From: Natronohydrobacter sp.
GTDB taxonomy: Bacteria; Pseudomonadota; Alphaproteobacteria; Rhodobacterales; Rhodobacteraceae
Assembly (NCBI GenBank): GCA_007117255.1
Contig: SKGU01000172.1
Span: forward strand, 1-7,612
Length of the DNA: 7,612 nt
Reading direction: 5' to 3'
Shown: positions 1 through 6,103 of the stretch, piece after piece
Layout: each line of letters begins with the position of its first letter
How positions within the stretch are numbered: position 1 is the stretch's first letter
Program-made: the position numbers and the translations under genes
The notes under the pieces: model-generated
The model's input: the letters and a program-made list of their open reading frames with translations, nothing else
Database searches by the model: none
Told to the model about the DNA's origin: nothing

Positions 1-290
1 CAAATCCCCGCCACGGCCATGAATGGACCGTGTTCCGCGACCGGGCGCAGGACATTCCGCCAGACAAGGTGCTGGTGCCGGGGGCCGTGGATACAACCAC
101 CAATTTCATCGAGCACCCCGATCTGGTCGCCCAGCGGCTGGAGCGCTTTACAGATATTGTGGGCAAGGACCGCGTGGTCGCAGGCAGTGATTGCGGTTTT
201 GGCACTTTTGCGGGCTTCGGGGCCGTGGACCCCGAAATCGCATGGGCGAAACTGGCCACGCTCGCGGACGGGGCGCGGCGGGTGCCATGA
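1..290 (+). CDS. MetE-like methyltransferase (cobalamin-independent methionine synthase II family), C-terminal fragment
   Basis: The gene is open from the left edge, reading from base 3, and 95 residues are visible before TGA at 288-290. The visible part begins with Asn-Pro-Arg-His-Gly-His-Glu-Trp and contains Gly-Ser-Asp-Cys-Gly-Phe-Gly. The Cys (bases 192-194) sits where MetE-type enzymes carry their last zinc-binding cysteine (the Asp-Cys-Gly motif). The end of the TIM barrel, with Ala-Trp-Ala-Lys-Leu and Gly-Ala-Arg, is typical of the short MetE-like proteins often annotated as methionine synthase II. These enzymes use zinc to activate a thiol for alkyl transfer, but many family members are not true methionine synthases, so the substrate here is unknown. 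The next gene starts inside its stop codon, which points to translational coupling. The family call is fairly sure; the exact reaction is not. Confidence 0.8.
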   Translation, partial: NPRHGHEWTVFRDRAQDIPPDKVLVPGAVDTTTNFIEHPDLVAQRLERFTDIVGKDRVVAGSDCGFGTFAGFGAVDPEIAWAKLATLADGARRVP

Positions 291-973
291 CACCGCTTGT
301 CCTTATCCCCGGCATGATGTGTGATGCGCGCATGTGGGGGGGCATCCCCGCCGCACTTTCCCCGCGCAGGGTCTGTCACGCTTTGCCCTTGCAGGGCGAG
401 ACCATGTCCGAAATGGCCGCCGCCATCCTGCTTGAGGCACCTGCGCGTTTCGCTCTGGCCGGGCTGTCCATGGGCGGGATTGTCGCGATGGAGATCTTGC
501 GTCAGGCCCCCGATCGGGTGGAGCGGCTGGCGCTTCTGGACACCAATCCCTTGGCCGAGGTACCTGAGGTTCAGGCCCGTCGCGCGCCTCAAATCGAGCG
601 CGCGTTGGCGGGTGGACTGGACACTGTGATGCGCGATGAGATGAAGCCAAATTATCTGGCGAACCCGGATGATATGGCTACGCTTGATCTGTGCATGGAT
701 ATGGCCCGCGCGCTTGGGCCGGACGTGTTTCAAAGCCAGTCGCTGGCCCTGCGCGACCGCCCCGACCAATGCGACACGCTTGCGCGTTTCACAGGCCCCG
801 CGCTTGTCCTGATGGGCGAACTCGACCGCCCCTGTCCCCGCGACCGGCATGAGCTGATGCATCGTCTGATGCCGCAATCCAACTTTGTCATCGTGCCGGA
901 TGCGGGCCATTTGCCCCCGCTGGAACAGCCGGTTGCCACCACAAAAGCCCTCAAAACATGGTTAGACCAATGA
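287..973 (+). CDS. Alpha/beta-fold hydrolase, 228 residues
   Basis: This is a small soluble alpha/beta hydrolase with the full catalytic triad in the usual order. The nucleophile is Ser61 in Gly-Leu-Ser-Met-Gly-Gly, the acid is probably Asp180 in Gly-Glu-Leu-Asp-Arg-Pro, and the histidine is His208 in Ala-Gly-His-Leu-Pro-Pro-Leu-Glu-Gln-Pro. The N-terminal strand Leu-Val-Leu-Ile-Pro-Gly-Met-Met-Cys-Asp probably forms the oxyanion-hole region. The frame is open upstream to 191, but that stretch overlaps the MetE-like gene. The ATG at 287 forms an ATGA overlap with the upstream TGA and gives a normal family start, so I chose it. No signal peptide is visible, so the protein should be cytoplasmic. 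At 228 residues it is short for the family, with little room for a cap domain. An esterase, thioesterase or C-C hydrolase role is possible; the substrate cannot be told. Confidence 0.88.
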   Translation: MTPLVLIPGMMCDARMWGGIPAALSPRRVCHALPLQGETMSEMAAAILLEAPARFALAGLSMGGIVAMEILRQAPDRVERLALLDTNPLAEVPEVQARRAPQIERALAGGLDTVMRDEMKPNYLANPDDMATLDLCMDMARALGPDVFQSQSLALRDRPDQCDTLARFTGPALVLMGELDRPCPRDRHELMHRLMPQSNFVIVPDAGHLPPLEQPVATTKALKTWLDQ

Positions 974-1662
974 AACCTGAATTTCTGGACCTGCTGCGCA
1001 GCATCGATACCCCCACTGTGTGCAATGCCATCGAGGTGGCGCAAGGCAAACGCGGCTTTGATGCATTTACGCGCGGCACGATGCAGTGTTCTGATGTCTC
1101 TCAGCCGGTCGTCGGTTATGCCGTGACGGCACAGATTGCAGCGCTCGCGCCCCCAACCGAAGCCCCAGAGGTCATCCGCGCGCGCCGCATGGCCTATTAC
1201 AAGGCGATGCATGACGCCCCCAAACCTTCGGTCGCGGTGATCGAAGACCTGGACTATCCCGATTGCATCGGAGCGTATTGGGGTGAGGTGAACACCACGA
1301 TCCACAAGGGTTTCGGCATGTCGGGCGCACTGACTAATGGTGTGATGCGCGATCTGGGTGATCTGCCGCCCGGCTTCCCGGTCATTGCGGGCAGTGTGGG
1401 GCCAAGCCATGGTTTCGTGCATGTGCGATCTCTAGGCGCGCCGGTCACTGTATTCGGGCTGCGTGTGGTCCAAGGGGATCTGATCCATGCCGACCGGCAT
1501 GGGGCAGTGGTCATCCCACCCTCAGTCCTGCCTGACCTGCAATCGGGGATTGAAAAACTGCTTGCGACCGAGAAGCTGATCCTTGATCCCGCGCGACGGT
1601 CAGGCTTTGATTTCAAGGCGTTCGAGGCCGCCTGGACCGCGTTCGAGAAGGCCCGCACCTGA
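970..1662 (+). CDS. RraA-like / HMG-aldolase-superfamily protein
   Basis: With the start at 970 the protein has 230 residues. It carries the hallmarks of the RraA-like fold: Gly-Ala-Leu-Thr-Asn-Gly-Val-Met-Arg127-Asp128, where related 4-hydroxy-4-methyl-2-oxoglutarate (HMG) aldolases use the Arg and a metal-binding Asp, and Gly169-Asp-Leu-Ile-His-Ala-Asp175-Arg-His-Gly-Ala-Val-Val-Ile-Pro183 near the C-terminus. The retained Arg-Asp pair fits an enzyme, a metal-dependent aldolase or decarboxylase acting on oxo-acids, rather than only an RNase E inhibitor. ATG at 970 overlaps the hydrolase stop as ATGA; an in-frame ATG four codons earlier (958) is the alternative start. The gene closes the visible + strand operon. 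The pathway is not evident, since MetE-like, hydrolase and RraA-like genes do not form a textbook set. Older databases may call it a demethylmenaquinone methyltransferase, which is a misnomer for this family. Confidence 0.87.
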   Translation: MKPEFLDLLRSIDTPTVCNAIEVAQGKRGFDAFTRGTMQCSDVSQPVVGYAVTAQIAALAPPTEAPEVIRARRMAYYKAMHDAPKPSVAVIEDLDYPDCIGAYWGEVNTTIHKGFGMSGALTNGVMRDLGDLPPGFPVIAGSVGPSHGFVHVRSLGAPVTVFGLRVVQGDLIHADRHGAVVIPPSVLPDLQSGIEKLLATEKLILDPARRSGFDFKAFEAAWTAFEKART

Positions 1663-1915
1663 ATACCGCCGACCAATTTCGTGAATTGACCCCACGGGCG
1701 CAATTGCCAGGATGAGAGAACTTCGTGAATAGCAACAACCCTTCTGGATGACATCCGCGCCTCTCTGAAACAGTTTTTCGCAGAAGCGTTCATTCGGCGC
1801 GCAGTGTTCCGCCGCTTGTGGTGCAGAGCACCCAAGGCAGTGACGTGCGAACCTCTCGCGCGACCTCAGCAGCCTGTCGGGTCATTCAACCGTATTGCAC
1901 GGCTGTCCAACTGGT
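1663..1915. other. Convergent intergenic region without recognised gene
   Basis: This gap separates the ends of two operons that face each other. It holds only weak inverted repeats: CAATT-5 nt-AATTG at 1674-1688 and GGTGC-AGA-GCACC at 1820-1832. Neither is followed by a T-run on either strand, so I do not call a rho-independent terminator. Short open stretches exist in several frames, but none has a credible start or recognisable protein content. Confidence 0.6.
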
Positions 1916-2710
1916 TTAGCTGTTGCGCGTGATCTCCAGGATATCGGCCCATGCGCCAGGTGCAGCAGCAAGAACGATCCCGCCATCGGCCAACATGGCC
2001 TGAGCTTTCAGCGGCAAGGTCTTTCCGCCAGCCTCGCGCACAAGCAAAAGTCCTGCAAGGCAGTCCCATGGGTGCATATGCGGCTCGTAATATGCTCCAA
2101 GCCGCCCCGCCGCGACAGCGGCAAGCATAAGGGCACCAGAGCCGTTGCGGTAAAACATTCCGCCACGCGCCATGAGGTCGGAAATAACTGTTGATATATG
2201 TGCGGGGGTTGTCCGGTGGCTTGCGCCTATCCCGGTCAGGCTGTTTGTCACGCGTGTGTCCTGCGACAGCGTGAGCCGCGCGCCATCAAGCCACGCGCCG
2301 CACTCATGCCGGGCGAAGAACATTTCACCTGTCATGGGCTGAAAGATGATCCCTGCCTCGGTGCGTTCGGTGCTCTGTAGCGCGATCGCCACACACCAAT
2401 GCGGCAGGCCAGAGACAAAGGGCACGGTTCCATCAATCGGGTCGATCACCCATGTCAGACCAGACCGGCCTTCCTGTGCGCCGCCTTCTTCACCCAGAAA
2501 TCCGTCATCGGGAAAGGCCGCTCCGAGTGCGACGCGGATGATATCTTCGGCCTCGCGGTCAGCGCGACTGACCATGTCAAGCGCATCATGCTTGGTTTCG
2601 ATCGTCAACAGGCCACGATCATGAAACAGATCAAGCGCATGCGCCCCAGCCGCGCGGGCAGCTTTCTGGGCGGCAGCAAGGCGCTGCTCTATGGGGTCCG
2701 GGTCATTCAT
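1916..2710 (-). CDS. Inositol-monophosphatase-family phosphatase
   Basis: The protein has 264 residues, the normal length for this Mg2+-dependent phosphatase family (IMPase, SuhB, HisN). Metal-site residues are present in order: Asp51 in Ser-Arg-Ala-Asp, Glu74 in Gly-Glu-Glu, Asp90 and Asp93 in Trp-Val-Ile-Asp-Pro-Ile-Asp-Gly-Thr, and Asp216 in His-Pro-Trp-Asp-Cys-Leu-Ala-Gly. A Gly-Ser-Gly-Ala-Leu stretch at 190-194 with Ala-Ala-Gly-Arg-Leu behind it is also typical. No signal peptide is seen, so it should act in the cytoplasm. It starts three bases after the ATPase stop with no clear Shine-Dalgarno sequence, suggesting coupling to the transporter genes. The likely role is removing phosphate from the compound the transporter brings in (sugar, polyol or inositol phosphate). 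Histidinol phosphatase is the main alternative. After Asp-Gly-Thr95 it reads Val-Pro-Phe rather than the common Thr-Asn-Phe, which may reflect another substrate. Confidence 0.9.
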   Translation of the reverse strand: MNDPDPIEQRLAAAQKAARAAGAHALDLFHDRGLLTIETKHDALDMVSRADREAEDIIRVALGAAFPDDGFLGEEGGAQEGRSGLTWVIDPIDGTVPFVSGLPHWCVAIALQSTERTEAGIIFQPMTGEMFFARHECGAWLDGARLTLSQDTRVTNSLTGIGASHRTTPAHISTVISDLMARGGMFYRNGSGALMLAAVAAGRLGAYYEPHMHPWDCLAGLLLVREAGGKTLPLKAQAMLADGGIVLAAAPGAWADILEITRNS

Positions 2711-2713
2711 GGG

Positions 2714-3739
2714 TCAGGTCACTCTGATTGGTGCGGTATCGGGAATTGTCAGACATACTTTCGTTCCGGCCGCAAGCGGCGGTTCGGTCATCGGGCGCGA
2801 GGCCAGCAATTCGGCAAAGCCGGTTTCGATCTCGTATTCCCAACGGCTGCCCAGATAAGTACAGGACAAAATCGTGCCGGAGGGACTGCCATCACCTGCG
2901 GCAAGCGCGATCCGTTCCGGTCGCAAGGAAATCTGCGCTGCCCCATCAGAGCCCAGCATAGGAAGGTCCAGATCCCCAGCGCGGAAGCGCCCGCCCGAAA
3001 CAGTGCCGGAAATCAGGTTCGCATCCCCGATGAAATCCGCAACAAAGGGTGATGCCGGGCGTTCATAAAGGTCGCGTGGTGAACCAATCTGCGCGATCCG
3101 TCCCGCCTGCATCACCACGATCCGGTCAGACACAGCCAGCGCCTCTTCCTGATCATGTGTCACATATACTGCCGTCAGTCCGAAACGCTTCTGCAAGGCA
3201 CGGATTTCACCGCGCACCTTGCGGCGCAGCTTCGCATCCACATTCGAGAGCGGCTCGTCAAACAAAAGCACATCGGGTTGCTGCACGATGGCGCGCGCCA
3301 CGGCGACACGCTGCTGCTGACCGCCTGACAGCTCAGAAGGCAGCCGAGCTGACAACCCTGCAAGACCGATCTGGTCAAGGATCTCCAGTGCACGCTTACG
3401 CGCAGAGGCCTTGGCTTCGCCTCGGATGATCGGACCATAGGCGACATTTTCCAGCACATTCATATGCGGAAACAGCGCGTATGACTGAAACACCATCCCG
3501 ACATTGCGTTCAGAGGCGGCGCGCTGACTGACATCGCGCCCGGCGATGCGCACTATGCCAGTGCTGGGCAGTTCCAGCCCCGCGATCAGCCGTAACGAAG
3601 TCGTCTTGCCGCAGCCTGAGGGGCCGAGGAATGTAACCATCTCGCCCTTGGTGATGGTGAAACTGATGTTGTCCACGGCGACGGCTGTGCCGTAGCGCTT
3701 GGTGACATCGGCAAATTCGATTGCAATCTCGTTCGACAT
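2714..3739 (-). CDS. ABC transporter ATP-binding protein (FbpC/PotA/AfuC type)
   Basis: The protein has 341 residues. The nucleotide-binding domain (about 5-235) is complete: Walker A Gly39-Pro-Ser-Gly-Cys-Gly-Lys45-Thr, Q-loop Gln85, signature Leu-Ser138-Gly-Gly-Gln-Gln-Gln-Arg, Walker B Leu-Leu-Phe-Asp161-Glu162-Pro, D-loop Ser-Asn-Val-Asp168, and switch His195 in Val-Thr-His-Asp-Gln-Glu-Glu-Ala. A C-terminal TOBE-like domain (about 240-341) is typical of the iron/spermidine/maltose branch and includes Ser-Leu-Arg-Pro-Glu-Arg. It works as a homodimer on the inner face of the membrane, powering the permease encoded just upstream. The ATG at 3739 lies six bases after the permease stop, and the GAGG overlapping that stop (TGAGG) is a good ribosome-binding site. 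By sequence it would be called an iron(III) or spermidine ATPase; its neighbours argue for a phosphorylated organic substrate instead. Confidence 0.94.
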   Translation of the reverse strand: MSNEIAIEFADVTKRYGTAVAVDNISFTITKGEMVTFLGPSGCGKTTSLRLIAGLELPSTGIVRIAGRDVSQRAASERNVGMVFQSYALFPHMNVLENVAYGPIIRGEAKASARKRALEILDQIGLAGLSARLPSELSGGQQQRVAVARAIVQQPDVLLFDEPLSNVDAKLRRKVRGEIRALQKRFGLTAVYVTHDQEEALAVSDRIVVMQAGRIAQIGSPRDLYERPASPFVADFIGDANLISGTVSGGRFRAGDLDLPMLGSDGAAQISLRPERIALAAGDGSPSGTILSCTYLGSRWEYEIETGFAELLASRPMTEPPLAAGTKVCLTIPDTAPIRVT

Positions 3740-3745
3740 TCTACC

Positions 3746-5932
3746 TCATTCCGCCGGAGTCGTCTGGCCCTGAAACTCTCGCCGCCGCCCCAGTTTTCGC
3801 GCGCCGACCAGAAGCTGGATCAGCACGATGCAGACAATCATTACGATCATCAGTACGGTCGAATAGGCGATGGCCAGCGCGTATTCACCTGCCTCTACGC
3901 GCCCCATGATATAGGCTGTCGCCATGTTATGACGGGCCGAGACAAGGAAAATCACCGCTGAAACTGCCGTCATTGCTGTCACGAAGGAATAGACCAGCGC
4001 GGTAAAAACCGCAGGTTTGACCAACGGCAAGACGACACGCCGCAGGGTCGTGGCCCCGCCTGCACCCATTGTGGAGCTCGCCTCTTCCATCGAGCGGTCA
4101 ATCTGGGCAAAGGCCGCAAGCCCCGCGCGCATCCCCACTGGCATGTTGCGGAACACGAAGCAGATAACAAGGATCGCGGCTGTGCCGGTAATATCCACCG
4201 GCGGTACGTTGAAGGCTGCGACATAGCTCACACCGACCACAGTGCCGGGAATGGCGAAGCTCAGCATTGTGCCGAATTCGAATGCATTCTTGCCCGCGAA
4301 ATCCTGTCGCGCGACCAGCCATGCCGTCATGATTCCCACCAGCGTTGTCAGCGGTGCCGCAATGGCCGAGACGATCAGCGTCGTTTGCATCGAATTCCAG
4401 GCCGAGCCGAAGAACTGCACACCATTGGCACTGATTTCGAACGCGAAGGCCGTGTTCAGATGCGCGAAGGTGGGCGTCAGATCCCACCGCCCGATATCAT
4501 GGACAAAGCCGCCGACCAGCACCACAGCATAGACGCCCAGCGTGAACAGCACGAACGGGACAACCACCGCCCAGGCGACACCTTTCAGCCCGAAGGGCAG
4601 GGTCGATGCCAGTCCGGCATCGGATTTTCCTGTGACGGTGACATAGCTTTTCTTCCCCAGCCAACGCTGCTGCAACCAGAAAGCAATTAGTGTCAGTGCA
4701 AGCAGAATCATCGCCAGTGTGGCGGCATTGCCCAGGTCATAGCGCGCACCCACCACCGCGAAGAAAATGCGCGTGGACAGCACCTCATAGCCCCCCCCCA
4801 GCACGATAGGGTTGCCGAAATCCGCAAGGCTCTCGATAAAGGCAAGCAGGAAGGCCGCCGCAATGCCAGGGCGCAAGAGCGGCCATGTGATCTTGAAGAA
4901 GGTCTTGACCGGGCCTGCGCCGAGTGTCTGGCTGGCTTCTTCCAACGTCGGGTTGATCGCCTCGACCGTACCCAGAAGTACAAGGAAGGTGATCGGCGTA
5001 AAGGCCAGAACCTGCGCCATCAGAATGCCGGTCAGCCCGTAAACCCAGCGCGTCGGGCGGATATCGAACAACTCCGCCCCCCAGACAGTGATCAGTCCGG
5101 TGCGTCCGAACAGCACAATGATCGCCACACCAACCACGAAAGGGGGCGTGATGATTGGCAGGATCGACAGCGCGCGCAGCGTCTGCTTGAATCGGAACGA
5201 GGTGCGCGACACGATCAGGGCGAGAGCGAGGCCGAGGGTGGTGCAGATGCTCGCCGCCAGTAATCCCAGCACCAGGGAATTGATCACGACCCCGCAGCGC
5301 CGCCCGCCGGTCAGACAATCCAGACGCCAGATTTCGGGGGAGAACAGGCGGGCAAGAAAGGGCCTGAACGCCAATTCGCCATCCGGCCCGACAAAGGCGG
5401 CCATGGCGAGTTTGAGGATCGGAAAGAACACGAAAAGGCTCAGAAGCGCCACGATGAACACGACAGCAGAGGCGGCGAAGCGGTCGCCACGACAGAACCC
5501 GCGCAGCGCCAGTGCGTGTGCGATCAGCCCCAGAAGTGCGATGCCAGATGTGAACCCGCCCCATCCGAAGCCAGTCTGGCCCTGCAGCGATGCCGGAAAT
5601 ACCCCCGCAACCCATTCATGAGATGGTCCGCGCAGGCCAATCGAGAACCCTTGCGCCACAAGAGCCAAGAATGCGCCGATGGCCAGTCCCAGAAACAGGC
5701 GCCCGCCAGCATCTCGAAAGCTTGACCAAGCCAGAACCGGAAGCGCCAGCACGACCGGCCACAGCCATCCGCGGCCTGCACCCGCCAGTCCAAACGCAGA
5801 CGGGATCACCGGTGTCGCGTCTGTTGGCAGGCTCTGGTGCCAGGGCAGCACCAGGACGCCAAGCGCAAGCAGCGCAAGCCAGGCCAGTCTTTCGCGGGTG
5901 GCGTATGTGGCGCGAAGGTGTTCAGGCGTCAT
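3746..5932 (-). CDS. ABC transporter permease, two fused domains (AfuB/FbpB type) with extra N-terminal membrane segments
   Basis: With the start at 5932 the protein has 728 residues and about 16 predicted membrane helices. It is a duplicated permease. Domain 1 carries its EAA loop at Glu332-Ala333 (Leu-Glu-Glu-Ala-Ser-Gln-Thr-Leu-Gly-Ala-Gly), and domain 2 has its EAA loop at Glu617-Ala618 (Glu-Glu-Ala-Ser-Ser-Thr-Met-Gly-Ala-Gly). These are the contact points for the ATPase, so one polypeptide supplies both halves of the channel. Ahead of the first canonical helix (about 152-180) there are four additional hydrophobic stretches (about 16-31, 55-71, 79-98 and 123-144). FbpB/HitB-type permeases of about 500 residues lack them; AfuB-type proteins are longer. 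The frame stays open upstream to 6070, but that extension would run back into the terminator and is charged and cysteine-rich; 5932 is the only in-frame ATG that gives a sensible membrane-protein start. An AGG lies eight bases ahead of it. Confidence 0.92.
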   Translation of the reverse strand: MTPEHLRATYATRERLAWLALLALGVLVLPWHQSLPTDATPVIPSAFGLAGAGRGWLWPVVLALPVLAWSSFRDAGGRLFLGLAIGAFLALVAQGFSIGLRGPSHEWVAGVFPASLQGQTGFGWGGFTSGIALLGLIAHALALRGFCRGDRFAASAVVFIVALLSLFVFFPILKLAMAAFVGPDGELAFRPFLARLFSPEIWRLDCLTGGRRCGVVINSLVLGLLAASICTTLGLALALIVSRTSFRFKQTLRALSILPIITPPFVVGVAIIVLFGRTGLITVWGAELFDIRPTRWVYGLTGILMAQVLAFTPITFLVLLGTVEAINPTLEEASQTLGAGPVKTFFKITWPLLRPGIAAAFLLAFIESLADFGNPIVLGGGYEVLSTRIFFAVVGARYDLGNAATLAMILLALTLIAFWLQQRWLGKKSYVTVTGKSDAGLASTLPFGLKGVAWAVVVPFVLFTLGVYAVVLVGGFVHDIGRWDLTPTFAHLNTAFAFEISANGVQFFGSAWNSMQTTLIVSAIAAPLTTLVGIMTAWLVARQDFAGKNAFEFGTMLSFAIPGTVVGVSYVAAFNVPPVDITGTAAILVICFVFRNMPVGMRAGLAAFAQIDRSMEEASSTMGAGGATTLRRVVLPLVKPAVFTALVYSFVTAMTAVSAVIFLVSARHNMATAYIMGRVEAGEYALAIAYSTVLMIVMIVCIVLIQLLVGARKLGRRREFQGQTTPAE

Positions 5933-5967
5933 GCGGATCGCCTGATCTGGGTGCTGTCCAATCCATC

Positions 5968-6003
5968 CGGGTGCACATTTCACCTCTTGAGCGCGGGTGC
6001 ACA
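5968..6003. repeat. Pair of 10-bp direct repeats, CGGGTGCACA
   Basis: The exact copies lie at 5968-5977 and 5994-6003, with starts 26 bp apart. Each contains the palindromic core GTGCAC. They lie in the untranslated leader of the permease gene, downstream of the terminator. A paired protein-binding site is possible; chance is also possible in GC-rich DNA. Confidence 0.4.
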
Positions 6004-6052
6004 GAACTGGGCGCTGATGCAATGAAGCGCATTTTCCGAGCGGCCGCAGTCC

Positions 6053-6089
6053 AAAATAAAAACGGGCCACAGACAGACGCCGTGGCCCG
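6053..6089 (-). terminator. Rho-independent terminator / attenuator after the binding-protein gene
   Basis: Read on the - strand, the stem CGGGCCAC pairs perfectly with GTGGCCCG (8 bp, 6082-6089 with 6063-6070) around an 11-nt loop. It is followed directly by TTTTTATTTT (6062-6053). It starts 14 bp after the binding-protein stop codon. The remaining importer genes follow in the same direction, so it probably acts as a partial terminator that keeps binding-protein mRNA in excess over the membrane components. Confidence 0.88.
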
Positions 6090-6103
6090 GAATATCGAGC
6101 AGA

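Larger units (their letters stand above)
5933..6103 (-). other. Long intergenic leader between binding-protein and permease genes
   Basis: This 171-bp spacer contrasts with the 3-6 bp gaps elsewhere in the operon. It contains the terminator at 6053-6089 and two copies of the 10-mer CGGGTGCACA (+ strand; 5968-5977 and 5994-6003). No short coding gene is supported. It may hold an internal promoter or a control point for the permease, but I see no clear -35/-10 pair. Confidence 0.5.

Noticed and set aside
191..286. Longer alpha/beta hydrolase starting at 191
   Set aside because: It overlaps the MetE-like gene by about 100 bp; the ATGA at 287 gives a normal family N-terminus.
730..1422. 230-codon open frame on the - strand
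   Set aside because: It is antisense to the hydrolase and RraA-like genes and its His/Arg/Cys-rich content matches no family; a shadow frame.
1674..1832. Weak hairpins in the convergent junction as terminators
   Set aside because: The stems are only 5 bp and lack a T-run on either strand.
1676..1915. Possible transposase relic in the convergent junction
   Set aside because: Short open stretches gave no recognisable transposase motif, and no terminal inverted repeats or target duplication were seen.
2399..3052. 217-codon open frame on the + strand
   Set aside because: It is antisense to the IMPase and ATPase genes, both of which have complete motifs.
4785..5615. 276-codon open frame on the - strand, in another frame of the permease gene
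   Set aside because: It lies within the permease gene in a shifted frame, with Arg/Gly-rich low-credibility content and no start signal.
5933..6070. N-terminal extension of the permease frame up to 6070
   Set aside because: It would start inside the terminator stem, is not membrane-like, and no in-frame start with a ribosome-binding site precedes 5932.
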